A stretch of 64,000 nt of DNA from Dictyophora rubrovolvata (Eukaryota > Basidiomycota > Agaricomycetes > Phallales > Phallaceae), in assembly GCA_029959195.1 (NCBI GenBank), contig CP114126.1, positions 62,001-126,000 on the forward strand, given 5' to 3'. Shown here piece after piece: positions 33,606 to 44,891 of this stretch (its first letter is position 1; every line of letters starts with the position of its first letter). The notes beneath the pieces were generated by a model. The model was not told the DNA's origin, did not search any database, and saw only the letters and a list, made by a program, of their open reading frames with translations. The position numbers were made by a program, and so were the translations under genes.

Positions 33606-35478
33606 ATGATACATACTATTGATGCTTACCAGGAATCTGATGGTGATTATGAGGACGACAACCATACAATACCGGAGGACAGTGCCTCCCAGGCTAATCG
33701 AACGGGGAGAAAGAGAAAATCCAAGTAAAAACCCTTATTTATTCATTTTCTGATTAACACTCTTGCCAACAATTCAGTGATAGCTCCCAGGCTGCGAGAA
33801 GAGACCAGAACCGCATAGCACAAAGAGAGTTCCGGCTTCGAAAACAACAGCGGGTTCGTATCTGATTTCGATACCCCTGTAGTTATCGTCATGTAACTTT
33901 AGTTCTTTTTCTTGCCTAGATCCGTGATCTCGAAGCTCGCGTTGAGCTTCTTTCCGGGAGCAAAGACGAGACGTATCTTCAAATGCGTGACATCATTCGA
34001 GGTCCCATATAAACCATTCCTTTTTAACTGTTGCCAAGTTCACTGACATTTCTATAGAGCTGATTTCAGAAAATTATACTCTTCGCAGTCTTGTCCGCAA
34101 CCTCAGCAATTTCATCGGCGAAGGCGCTGGCGGTGTGCTTCCTACTTTAGGATGGACACTAGAGGAATTTGACTCATTCATCAAGAAAGCTGACACCGAT
34201 ACTGCTTTTGAAGCGTTCATGAAACATAGGAAAACTAATATGGCCGGACTGAAGTCTCGCTTACTTCAAGCTGATGACAATCATGTCGAACACGACCAGA
34301 ACCGGAACCAACAAGCCTCAAGTTCTTCTTCTAATCCCACCCAGGTTGATAGACCCAGACAGAATGATAGTCTGCCCAATAGCACTCTTAACTATCCAAC
34401 AAGTTATACTTCCTCGCCGGCGTATTCTCCGCAAACACTGTCCATCCTATCCGGTATGCGAGCGTCTTTCAATTCGGGATTCGTAAATGGGCTTCCAGGT
34501 CATAGTACCTCTCCAACCAATGGCTATCCCAGCCCATCCTTTGACTTTCCTCCCCAACCTGCATCTCAATCTCAACCTCAACCTCAACCTCGAAATCTTT
34601 CACCATCACAACCAACGCAACCAACGCAACCACAACCGTCATTGAGAATCCCCGACAGCCGAAGGAGTATATCCTCATTTCCACCTCCAACCCCTTCGCC
34701 CTCACATCACGTAACAGACTCCTTGTCTGGCGTATCCTTCCAATCCCCAAATGATACAGACAACATAGCAAACCATGCTTTCGGTGCTCCAGCTGTTCAG
34801 GATGCATGCAAACTTATCTCGTTAGTGTTTGTTTGTTTGTTTTTTCTTCATCAAAAAGACAGTAACGTGTAATGTTACCCTCTTCTCAACCGAACGGACA
34901 GATATCATTTGGATAATTTCCGCCGCAATTCGGCGTATTGCTTACCCCTGTCTCTTCGACCTACTCTTGTTCAGCGGACGGTAGATCATGGTACGTTTTT
35001 CTTCAGATGCATTTTGAATTTTGGTTTAAGTCTCCATTCGCTGTGTCTAGACAGAATCATTGACGGTATTCCCCATCCCGAGATACGGAATCGTATGATC
35101 TTATTCAAAGGTAAATATCGCTCTGTGTCCTTTTCTTTCCCTCCTTCCGAAGAGAATGATTCATCGTTAATAAATTCCAATCAAGACCGATTCAACTTGA
35201 TAGGTTGCGTTCAAAAGTATTTAAAATGCACTGACATTCACGGGGACGATGTTTTGGATCATATCAATTGGGAAATCCACGATATCTGGTTAAAAGAATT
35301 CGGGCATGTTCATTTCTTTCATGTCAGTCATAGGGTATTTTTTTTAAAAAGGAATTATGTTTCTTTTTTTAGGTTTCTTGTCGATCCGTTTACCCTTGCG
35401 ATTGTGAATCGGTGGCGCAAGGAACGTGGCGAGCGCGAGGTAACGATGGCAGAAACATGTCCGAGTGGGCACATGTAA
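33606..35478 (+). CDS. bZIP transcription factor with DUF3425 domain
   Basis: Nuclear regulator. The N-terminus is acidic (ESDGDYEDDNHTIPEDS) then basic KRKS, followed after an intron by the fungal bZIP basic region ARRDQNRIAQREFRLRKQQR (N..AQ..FR pattern) and a zipper IRDLEARVELLSGSKDETYLQMRDIIRELISENYTLRSLV. A long Ser/Pro/Gln region (about residues 190-400) follows, then DUF3425: LRPTLVQRTVDHDRIIDGIPHPEIRNRMILFKDRFNLIGCV, DIHGDDVLDHINWEIHDIWLKEFGFLVDPFTLAIVNRWRKERG. The join at 35304-35372 is a GC-AG intron. The start is unsure; 33429 is an in-frame alternative. The family includes stress regulators; the target genes are unknown. Confidence 0.85.
35304..35372 (+). other. GC-AG intron in the bZIP/DUF3425 gene
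   Basis: The exon ends GAA TTC GG and the next starts G TTT CTT GTC GAT, giving E-F-G-F-L-V-D, the expected W-L-x-x-F/Y-x-F-L-V-D of DUF3425. The 69 bases between begin GCATGT and end TTTTTTTAG. The donors GTTCAT, GTCAGT and GTATTT nearby do not keep the frame. GCATGT is the common GTATGT donor with C at position 2. Confidence 0.75.
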
Positions 35479-35691
35479 TGTATTGGAGCTACTGGACATG
35501 TGCTCAGGAAATTTATTGCCGTTCCACTAATGGCCGTTTATATATATATATATATACTACTAATATATGTCCTGTATCTGTATTACGCATTTGTGCTGTT
35601 AAGGTCACTGTTCGTCGGCAAGTACGTTGATAGTGCATCACAGAGACTACTCGCATCTCCCAACCATTTTTTACAGTGATATGCGTGGCTA

Positions 35692-36168
35692 TCACCAAGA
35701 TGCTTTTCGAACGCCAGGTAACTCGTTGTTTAGTGCTTTTAGTCGGAACTGGAACTAGAAGACGGGAGAGAGTTAGGGAAGAATGGAAAATAAGAAAAGA
35801 TGGACAAAACTTACACGACATAACCCAAATTCGCTGATAATACCTCTTCCACGACCGGATTCAGTACATCGGTTTTTAACCGTCGTTGGACGAGTATATC
35901 GACCGAATGTGTTCAGTTGTAATTGAGCCTGGTACCGGACTTGAGCGGGTAATGACTCGTTTCTGGCAACGAAAAGATACGCTCTCCGTAGGATTTCATT
36001 TTCGGCTACCCCTTTACGGGCTTTCATGTCTCTGAGGATACGTATTTTCGTCATGGTGTGTGATTGAAAGGGTTTTCGCCGGATTATGGGTCGTTGAGCG
36101 GAGTTTGAATAATGTTGGTATCCGCTTTCTTCATCCGTCATCCCGTTTATCAGTTGGAATGGGTCCAT
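35692..36168 (-). CDS. MRP2: Mitochondrial ribosomal protein uS14m
   Basis: Small-subunit mitoribosome protein. The core reads TKIRILRDMKARKGVAENEILRRAYLFVARNESLPAQVRYQAQLQLN, then TTVKNRCTESGRGRGIISEFGLCR and, after one intron, FRLKALNNELPGVRKASW. NRC..SGRGRG, CR and GVRKASW are diagnostic of uS14. The upstream ATG at 36168 adds about 38 residues (MDPFQLINGMTDEE) that look unlike a targeting peptide. The internal ATG at 36054 (MTKIRI) may be the true start. The symbol is from budding yeast. It is convergent with the bZIP gene and divergent from a small membrane-protein gene. Confidence 0.9.
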
Positions 36169-36316
36169 GGTAGGTTAATTTGCCTCTGTCGTAGATGTTT
36201 GTCGAGGGTATCAACGTTGAACTGTGAGCAGATCACATACCCAGCTCAATTAGAAAGAAAGCAAAAAAAAGGCGAAGCAAAAAACGAGCAGACAGTATTA
36301 TACCAACAAAAAGGAC

Positions 36317-36643
36317 ATGCCTTCACTTTGGCAGTTCCGGGTCACGACACGGCAACAGCGTTCATTGGTAACCTCTTTATTCGGAGTAACTTTTTTGGCC
36401 TCGATAGTAACAGTTGTCGCGTCGACGATCATTCCATGTCCTGCCCGACAAAATAATAGAGGTCGTTGGCTCGAATTCGCCGATGGAAGGAGTAGTAGTG
36501 TTTCCTCGGCCGCTGATGTTTCTCTTCCAAAGAAGCCGAGGAAGTGGATAGAGGAGAAATTACCACAGTCATCATCGATGTCGTTGTCGTTGTCGTCGTC
36601 GTCGTCGTCATCATCACCATCAAATAGATCGTTCACACCTTGA
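36317..36643 (+). CDS. Small single-span membrane protein, unknown
   Basis: One exon of 108 residues. MPSLWQFRVTTRQQRSL, then a hydrophobic helix VTSLFGVTFLASIVTVVASTIIPCP, then RGRWLEFADG and KKPRKWIEEKLP, and a Ser-rich tail coded by TCG/TCA repeats. The basic N-terminus before one membrane helix would suit the mitochondrial inner membrane, and the short motifs RWLEFAD and RKWIEE look conserved rather than random. An opposite-strand open frame here is mostly an Asp-run shadow of the Ser codons. I cannot name the family. It starts 148 bp from uS14m, head to head. Confidence 0.55.
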   Translation: MPSLWQFRVTTRQQRSLVTSLFGVTFLASIVTVVASTIIPCPARQNNRGRWLEFADGRSSSVSSAADVSLPKKPRKWIEEKLPQSSSMSLSLSSSSSSSSPSNRSFTP

Positions 36644-38601
36644 TATGATAAGGAAAAAATAAATTAATCGCAATACCCCTCATCAACCCGAAAGATCTAC
36701 ATGCCGTTCTGGCATTATCGTGGAAAGATGCGACTTGGAGTTTTTCTTTCTTCTTCTCTGCATTCATTGATCTTTGGGGAAAGGTTTATCTTTTTTTGGG
36801 ACCGTGGTTATGAGAAGCGGTTCAAGATTCCACATATAATAAGCACTCTTCTACGAATAGTTTAAAAGTTTAACCAGGCAATCAATAATAATCTGGCACC
36901 TGCGCTATTCGTCTTCTTGAAACATGCCGGATATGGATGGTGGAAGCGAACTCTCGACCCCGTTTACGTGTTCTATTTTTATGCAACCTTGAACTCGACG
37001 GTGTTAGGGTTTGAGTTATGTATATATAAGATTTAGCGCGTATGTATGGAGTTATACAACAGGGGCAAAAGATCCATTTCAAGGAACGAAGGGAAGATGC
37101 TACCAGTAATGTACAAGTTCGTATCAGATTTAGTTACGGATGTCATATATAAACTAGGGGCTAGCATCCGAGCCGTTTTGAGGATCGGGACCGGGTACCC
37201 CTCACGCCAACGAGATTTATTTCTTCTTTCTTCGAATTCAAAATTTGGACCAGTTTGATGAGGTCTGATGATGATGTTATATGGTTTTTCATTTGTAGAC
37301 GGTTAGAATGTATTTCTCATGATCAAAAGAAGTGTGGTACCCCCGTCACAGTGGTGTTTGTGCTTTGTAATGAGAAAATCCCGCAATGTGGTATGTGCTA
37401 ATAAGGGAGATGATACCATGGGCCTCGTGTTCATAAGAAATAAATTTAAATTTTTTTAAATTTATGACGGAAATGATGACAACCACTTGAAATGGTGGAA
37501 CATTCCGGATATAACAAAGTTGATGATTACTATTAAAAATATATACGTGCAACATGAGCCAAGTATGTACTCTTAATCACCTAAAGTTGCTATAGGACGT
37601 AATCGAATTGCATAGCGCGTTCAACCTTTTGGGTGAAACAGTTCCAATTGAAGTTAATTCGTTCGCTCAAAGGGGAGGTGTTCTCGGAGTTGACACGTTG
37701 ACGTTGCTTGCTTGCTTCTCTGGTTTTGTTTGAGAGGGCAACTGAGTTAAAACGCATATTGACTGTCACATGTCACATGTCACATGCATCGCAACCCCAT
37801 CAAAATGGCCAATTTTTGCAACAAAGCAACCGATTCGGAGCGCTGTGAAAAATCTACTGCAGCTGGACACGGGGATCGACTTGATATTTCGTGACAACAG
37901 ACTTTTGGGATTCAAGGTATGAGGTGCATGAACAGAAACAGTTTAGTTTAGAATAAACTACATGTATTGTCTTTTTTCACGAATATTGGCAGCTGTGGCG
38001 TTTGATCCGTATAATTATTGGGTAGTTAGTTAGTTAGTCGTTGTTTACGTTTTTAATAAATGAACATATACTAAGCCTATTTGGCGATCCAGGAGCCATG
38101 TCATTCAAGCACCGCCGTGGTGCAAGGATATTATTATAGCTCTAAGTACTAAGAATGTTTTCTCAGGAAAAAAGCAAAAAGAAAAAAGAAAGGAAAAGTA
38201 AAAACAGATCCGCCCAGGCGAGTGTTGGTTTGTGCGCAGAGTATGTGGGCTGACGACAGCCTACAAACACCCATGCGACAACATAAAGGAAGAGGGCTCC
38301 AATTGCTTAGTCAGCGTGCCTGGTAACAGGAAACAACAAGAACAAAGCTAATAATTCTTTTCCATCCCATCCTCGCTCTCACTGGCTTTGACCAAAGGTT
38401 GAGTCTACGGCGACGAACGGGCACGCAAGCTCTTCAAGTGCTTTTTCTTCTTTTTCTCTTCTTTTCCGTTTCTTACTTTCTCTTAGTCACGCTTTGCTTT
38501 GCTTTGCTCCCTTTTTTTCTGTCTCTCTCTTTCTCTCTGACCAGCATTCATTGGCTCGTTTATCTCTCGCGTCTCTCTCTCTTTTCACCTTCCTATTGTC
38601 C
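36644..38601. other. Intergenic region upstream of the AGC kinase
   Basis: About 1.96 kb with no convincing gene. It holds three exact tandem copies of TGTCACA at 37764-37784, a TTAG run near 38023-38037, and a CT-rich leader of about 160 bp (38430-38600) just before the kinase start. The open frame MSLRRRTGTQ near 38399 begins at a TTG and lies in this leader. Confidence 0.4.
37764..37784. repeat. Three tandem copies of a 7-mer, TGTCACA
   Basis: Three exact head-to-tail copies, followed by TG, creating three CACATG sites spaced 7 bp. It lies about 820 bp before the kinase ATG. It may be a regulatory cluster or chance. Confidence 0.7.
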
Positions 38602-41475
38602 ATGCCTGCAAATACCATTTCACAAGTGTACACCATGTCTCCCATCACACCAGTATCCCCAACACCCTCTTGGAGAAACATCTTCAAAGCTTCTTCCAAA
38701 AAGTCGAGCCGGCCCCAGACTGTTGTCGATCCGCGCCAACATCTTACTCTAGAGACCCACCACGATGACTATATCGCCACGTTCGATATTCACGCCGAAT
38801 CCAATGCCATTCATCCTCCTCTCACACCAGCATCAAGCAATCGATATTCTTATAATTCATCGGATACGCGTTCTAGTGATTCTAATGGCGGTGGCGGAGG
38901 AAGGCAAAACGCTAGCTCGTTCGGACTGGCTGGTGACACCACCAGATCGAATTCCCCGACCCACATAAACCCTTCCGTCTCTTCTCAGTCCATCCTCTCA
39001 GTCCGTTCGCGTTCGCAATTAAATCCGGCAGCAGTTAGCAGCAGTAGGGGAAAGAAGCCCGGAAAGTCTCAGCCCTCGCATCAACATCGTGATCAGGCGC
39101 CTGCGAGCTCGTCACAGCAGTCCCTCAAGATTAACAACGGCAATGGCAATACCCTCTCCTCCCGCGGTAATTTAATGGGTCCTCTGTCTCCTCGAAGCAT
39201 GTCTGCAAGCGCGTCTCGATTCATTCGTCGCGTTGCTTCCGCTCCGAGCACTAAATATTTGTTTGCCAAAGATGCGCGGCAGTCTCCGGCTCACGGGGGG
39301 TTCAAGAATGGTTTTCTCTCACCCTCCTCGGAAAGGCACATGCCTCCCCCTCCACCAGTTCCCGAAACACCCACTCGTCATCGCCACAGTCCCCCGCGTT
39401 ACCCATTCGACCAATATAACAGACTAGCAGACAACACTAATCCTCCACCGTCTCCGAAACTATCCTCTCGATCCCGTGCGCATACCACCCAGTTCAACAA
39501 ATCTACACCCATATTGGAATCTCCTCCGGCACCACCACCACAAAGGATTACTCCTCGGCGAACATATTCCAGTAATTCCATCAAAGTTTCGCAGGCAAGT
39601 GTCTACCCTGCACACACGGTCACTTTTTTATTAAAAAAAAACCTTTTTATCGTTTTTAAGGTTGAGGTGGGACCAAATAGTTTTCAAAAGATCAAGTTAT
39701 TGGGTCGAGGCGATGTTGGCAAAGTATATCTAGTCCGTGAGAAAAGAAGTGACAAGCTGTTTGCGATGAAAGGTAGATTTTGAAAAATCTTCGCCATTGA
39801 ACTTTTTTTATTTATTTATTTTAAACCTTTTAACGCGGGTATCTAGTCTTGTCCAAAAAGGAAATGATTGCACGAAAAAAGATCAAGCGGGCATTGGCTG
39901 AGCAAGAGATTTTGGCAACAGCGAATCATCCATTCATTGTAACATTATACCACTCGTTTCAGTCAGAGGAATACCTCTACTTTTGCATGGAATATTGCAT
40001 GGGAGGGGAGTTTTTCCGAACGTTACAATCACGCCCCGGCAAATGCCTTGCGGAGGATGACGCTCGGTTTTACGCGGCAGAAGTGACAGCTGCCCTGGAG
40101 TATTTGCACCTGATGGGATTCATATATCGTGACCTCAAACCGGAAAGTGAGCATCTAGACTCGTATTTTTTTGAATACGCATATTCTGACAAGGGCGTTT
40201 TCTCCCATATTAATCAAAAAACTTTTTTTTTTTCGCTGTTCAGATATCCTGCTTCATCAGTCTGGTCATATCATGCTGTCAGATTTTGATCTTGCAAAAC
40301 AGTCTGATAGTGTGGCGCAGCCAACAGTGATCACACGTCCTGGGACGGATGCCAATGGCGTAAGTGTTGCAACCGTGACTGCAATTTAATATGATAAGAG
40401 GGGATCGTTGACTTCTACGACTTTTTTTTTTTGGCAGACGCCTGTCGTGGTTGTTGATACTAAAACCTGCACAGCCAACTTTCGAACAAACTCATTTGTT
40501 GGAACAGAAGGTGAGTTAGGGGTCAGATGAGACGTGTACGGTTGTCGAAAGTGAGGGACGATCACTGACTAAACTGGGTTTGATAGAGTACATCGCCCCA
40601 GAAGTGCTTAACAATAATGGACATACTTCTGCCGTAGATTGGTGGACATTGGGCATCCTCGTATATGAGATGATTGTAAGTCGCAGTTGAATTGGTTGAT
40701 TTTTGGACTGAGCGCGAGTGAAATTCGTTTCGTTTTCATAGTTTGCTACCACGCCTTTCAAGGGACATACAAAGAGCGATACATTCGCTAATGTGCTCGT
40801 CTTGGATGTGCCGTTTCCAGAGAGTCCCAAAGTTACGCCGTGAGTGAATTTCTGACAGGATATGTTATGGTTATGTGTTATGTTATCTTTTTTTTTGTTC
40901 GTTCTTTCGGCAAAGCTCAGTTCAGCCACTGATCTGATGTCGTATGCGCGCTGTTTGAGTCTGTGGCGGTGTGGTGTTTATGTTTACTCACTTGATTTTG
41001 TTTGGTGTTATGGGTTTAGTTTTGTTGTTCCATTTTAAGCTGACTTTTTTTTGCACTGGGTTTTACAGAGCATGCAAGGACATCATCACAAGATTACTGG
41101 AAAAGAATGAAAGGCGAAGATTAGGCAGTGAAACTGGGGCGAGTGAGGTGAAGTCGCATCGATGGTTTGGCAAGGTAAACTGGGGATTACTGCGACATAC
41201 ACGGCCTCCGGTAAGGCGACATTTTTTTTTTGTCGTGGGTACCCATGGCGGGTAATGATATAATGATAAAATTACAGATTATACCTGCAGCAGGAAATGG
41301 GCTAGGAGGGGCGGGACACTTCCGACCGCCAAAAGACTCATCGTCGCTGGACTTGGAACGGCAAACAGTGAGTGCTACTGGTGGGAACGGGCCGGGGGTT
41401 ACCGGGTATGAGACGGACATGGATTTGTTTGAAGGATTTTCGTCTGTGACGCTAAAGTACGACGGGGATGAATGA
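38602..41475 (+). CDS. FPK1: AGC protein kinase, FPK1/KIN82/NRC-2 type
   Basis: Ser/Thr kinase of the group that activates lipid flippases. A Ser-rich N-terminus of about 330 residues leads to the kinase: [18 protein letters not shown] (Gly loop), LFAMKVLSKKEM (catalytic Lys), [77 protein letters not shown], then an insert of about 45 residues, [32 protein letters not shown] and [14 protein letters not shown], ending [20 protein letters not shown] in place of DFG is normal for this subgroup. The C-terminal tail contains [17 protein letters not shown], a hydrophobic-motif region. At least seven introns. The start at 38602; ATG at 38632 is a possible alternative. Confidence 0.9.
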
Positions 41476-42196
41476 AGGAAAGGGGGGAGATCACACATTT
41501 AAAAAACACCCTTGTACAATTATATTCTATATTTTTTTAGACAAAAAACAACAACTGGAATTAAGAGGAGGAGAAGGAGGAGGGCCAGGACGCGATTAAT
41601 TGATTACAGTGGATTTCCATATATATTTTTTTTTATATTACGGGAGTATATTTTTTTAAAAAATTGTCTGTTTGTTTGTTTGTTTGTTGTTTGTTTGCTC
41701 GTTTGTTTGTTTGTTTGTTTGGCTGGCTGGTTTTTTGTGAAGAAATCATGAATAAAATAAAATAAAAATATAAAAATAAAAAGGATATTTCTGATTTTGA
41801 TAATTGATGCCGGATGGAGGGTGCCGTAGAATGGCTGATGTCGTGTCGGTTATTGATACCATGTGGACGAACGCTGGGTGAGAAGGGTGGGATCCAAAAG
41901 AGGGAATTTCCTTTTTTTGAAAATAGAATTTGCTTCCGTCGCACACCGAGGTTAGCGCCAAGCTGTCGGGCTGATTCCCCAGGCTGGTCGAGTTCCCGCC
42001 CATTTAACCTCTCCGCTCCCTTCCAACCATCCCTCTATTTACTTCGTCGTCTCCTCGTCATTTCCCTTCTTCCTCTTCTTACCCTCTCTCCCCCTCTTCC
42101 TCTTCCTCCTCCTCCTCCTCCCTCCTCGTCACTTCTTTCTTTTCTTCTTCTTCATATCCCCTCACCTTTCCTTTTCTCTCTTTCTTCCTCATCCCC
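41476..42196 (+). other. Intergenic region: TTTG repeat and CT-rich leader of the HSF-type gene
   Basis: Contains the TTTG microsatellite at about 41666-41720 and a strong pyrimidine tract from about 42003 to 42196, with long CTC and TCC runs, right up to the ATG. No gene seen. Confidence 0.5.
41666..41720. repeat. TTTG microsatellite
   Basis: Repeats of TTTG, interrupted twice (TTGTTG and GCTCG), then TGGCTGGCTGG. Confidence 0.85.
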
Positions 42197-44643
42197 ATGG
42201 ATCCTCAACGCTCGCAGTATTACCCCCACCAGCAGTACAACAACATCGTCTACCCCCAGCTCCTCTCTAATCCGCAACAGGACACTGCTCACCCTCCTCT
42301 CCTTCATGACCGCGATCCCTCTCAAAAGCAGCACCAGCCAGATCCTCCTCCAAAATCCGAGTCCAAGCCGCAGGCCACTTTCCTCACCAAACTTTACGCG
42401 TATGTTTTCGCGTTTCATCCCCCGTGCCACACGTTTTAATCCTTATTTTGACCGCTCCTCTCCCCGAAAAGTCTTTTAGAACGTCCCGAAAATCACCATA
42501 TGATTCGCTGGGATGCCGCAGGTGACCATATCATCGTAGAGAAGCCAGAACAACTGGCCCTTCACGTTCTCCCAAGCATATATCGTCAATCCCGCTTCGC
42601 GAGCTTCTCAAGACAACTCAATGTGCGTATTTTTCTTTCTTAATGCCCATCTCCCCAAATGTCGCATGTGTCTATGTGTGTTTTCGTCGGGCGTTTATTC
42701 AGATCGGGCTATTTTAGATCTATGGCTTCATGCGAAAAGTTAATCTGCGTAATGTCGATCCTGCAATAGACGATCCTGACGCGAGCACCTGGTGTAAGTA
42801 CCGATCAATTTCAATATACATACTCTTCGCTTTATACTATATCTCTCTTTTGTACTAAAATACTGATTACTTTTTATTATCATCATCATCATCATCATCA
42901 TCATTATTATTATTATTCTCATTCAGCTCATCCCACTCTCAATCGTCATTCCCCCCCGGAGGTTGTCGCCAATTTCAAACGTCGTGTTCCCCCTCGTCTC
43001 CCAAAAACCCGTAGTAAACGCCCCGAGGAAATGTCCGGTTTGGTCGCTCCCCGCAGCGCTGTCGGTCTCGCCCCTGTCTCTCTCACCGTCCCTTCGTCCA
43101 TGCCCGCCATTCGCGGTAGAGCCCGCGGTTTCTCTGCACCCAGCACTTTTGTTAGTGGTCAAGTCCCTCAGCCTCATTGGAATAGTCAGTACAGTCGAAC
43201 CCCTCTCCCCCCACTCACTGTACCTTCTGATGCGGGCGCGGCAGCTGCCGGTGTTCTCGCTCCTTATGGCCATCCTTCTACTCATCTTGCTTCCCCTACC
43301 GACGACTCATCTTCTCATTCGGGTTATTCATCAGGCTATCCAACTACCGTTCGTGAACCCGCTGGCGGACTCTATTTAGGTTCTTCCGCGTATGCGAACA
43401 CCCCTCCATCCTCGCAATCTTCGAATAACTGGGAGTTCCCTCCTTTGAATACATCAGGTATGACGTCGTCCACCACGACTCACCCGGGTCCCAGTTTGTC
43501 TTCATTACTAAACCACCCTTCCGGCGGTACCACCCCGGGCGGGGGTAATGGTGGCAATGCGAATGGTACTGGCGGCTACGGATCTCGTTTGTCTATCTCG
43601 ACAAGCCAGGTTCAGCCTTTTAATAGCCTGAGCATGCCGAGCTCATCTTCATCGCTTTCTCCAGATAGTCGTCCGACTACGGGCTATTCTGGCACTTCAT
43701 CCATGTCGTCCCTTCCTTATGAACCTCCTTCTCCGTCGGACCCGAATGGGCGCGACTATGATCATCCCCATTCGCACCACTCGGTACATCATCACCACCC
43801 AGACAGCCGACCTCTAACTCCCGGTGGGTCGCTTTCACGACCTCACTCGGCAAATAAAGGAGGGCTAGGTGGTCCTCCCTCATATGGCGGCGGTGGTGGT
43901 GGAAGTAATGGAAATGCAGGGAGCGATGGTTTACTTGGATTGCGACAACGTGCGCGAAGACATAGTCAAGCTGTTAGTCCATATCCTAGTCCATACGAGT
44001 CCGACACCCGACCACTTAGTGCACCTGATGCGTCAAACTTACCGCGGACAAAGAGTTTGATGGCGTTGTCTGATAATAGCTACTACCTTCCTCCTGCTCA
44101 GGCAGAGTTTGCTTATTCCCCCGCGCCTACTGGTCCTGATCATCATCATGGACATCCAGGAGTGCATGGAACGGCAATGGATACATCGGGAACGCCAACA
44201 AGTGGGCATTGGAATGGAGTGACGACGAATCGAATTCGGCCGTCGACTTCACAATCGTCACTGTCGGCTGCATCGCACAGCTCGTCATCGGCCGCGAATA
44301 CTCCCCCGACGACTATGGAGTCGTCATATCCAGATACAACGGATATGCATCGCTGTGAGTATGATACCCACCCTCCTCGTTCTTCTTCGCCTTCTTTTCA
44401 TCATAATCATCATCATCATCCTCATCATCCCCATCACCACCATCATCATCATCACCCGCCTTCTTCGTCTTCGCGAAATAATATTATTGCACCACTGTCG
44501 TCGATGCTCACTCTTACACCTGCTTGCTGATAGTCTTGAATGATCATCCTCAGGCTCATCATCCGGGTCCGTCACGCCCGACTTCCACTGGCCAATTATA
44601 AATGACAACGACAACGACGGTCACAACCACAACGGGGAGGGGC

Positions 44644-44677
<34 letters not shown>

Positions 44678-44891
44678 CCAACAACAATCACACCGGTTGC
44701 ACCATGATTCTCTTTCTGTATTACCACCGATTCCGCTTCTATCCTCGCAACCCGCACCCGCTCCCTCGCTGCATCATCATCATCTGCCTTCCCTTCTGCC
44801 TATCGATACTCTGTTTCCGAACTCGATGACTCCGACGACTAACGCTACGAATGCCCACGTTTTCTACAAGTCCGACGGCGTTTGTGTGTGA
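42197..44891 (+). CDS. HSF-type DNA-binding transcription factor with Gln-rich tail
   Basis: Nuclear protein. After a Gln/Pro N-terminus, exons 1-4 code the HSF winged helix: ATFLTKLYALLERPENHHMIRWDAAGDHIIVEKPEQLALHVLPSIYRQSRFASFSRQLNIYGFMRKV, then DDPDASTWSHPTLNRHSPPEVVANFKRR. Introns follow LYA, RQLN and STW; the last has a CAT/ATT microsatellite near 42880-42916. No HR-A/B leucine-zipper region is visible after the domain, so this is not a canonical Hsf1. The rest is Ser/Gly/Pro/His-rich. With intron 44355-44553 removed, MHRC continues SSSGSVTPDFHWPIIND, a run of twelve Gln, and an end KSDGVCV at 44891. If it is kept, the protein ends in a His-rich tail at 44530. Confidence 0.85.
44355..44553 (+). 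other. Retainable 199-nt intron in the HSF-type gene
   Basis: Begins GTGAGTATG after ATG CAT CGC T and ends ATCCTCAG before GCTCATC. Removal joins C-S-S-S-G in frame. The intron itself is open for 59 codons from the upstream frame and contains CATCATCAC repeats that would code His runs. Confidence 0.7.

Noticed and set aside
36298-36636. An open frame on the minus strand with an Asp run
   Set aside because: It is the antisense of TCG/TCA Ser codons in the plus-strand small gene, which has a proper membrane helix and conserved-looking motifs.
38399-38601. In-frame upstream extension of the AGC kinase (MLCFAPFFSV..)
   Set aside because: It lies in the CT-rich leader and codes low-complexity Phe/Leu/Ser; the ATG at 38602 begins normal sequence.
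40250-40310. DFD in place of DFG in the AGC kinase, suggesting a dead kinase
   Set aside because: DFD is normal in the FPK1/NRC-2/phototropin subgroup, and the Lys, HRD-type RDLKPEN and APE motifs are intact.
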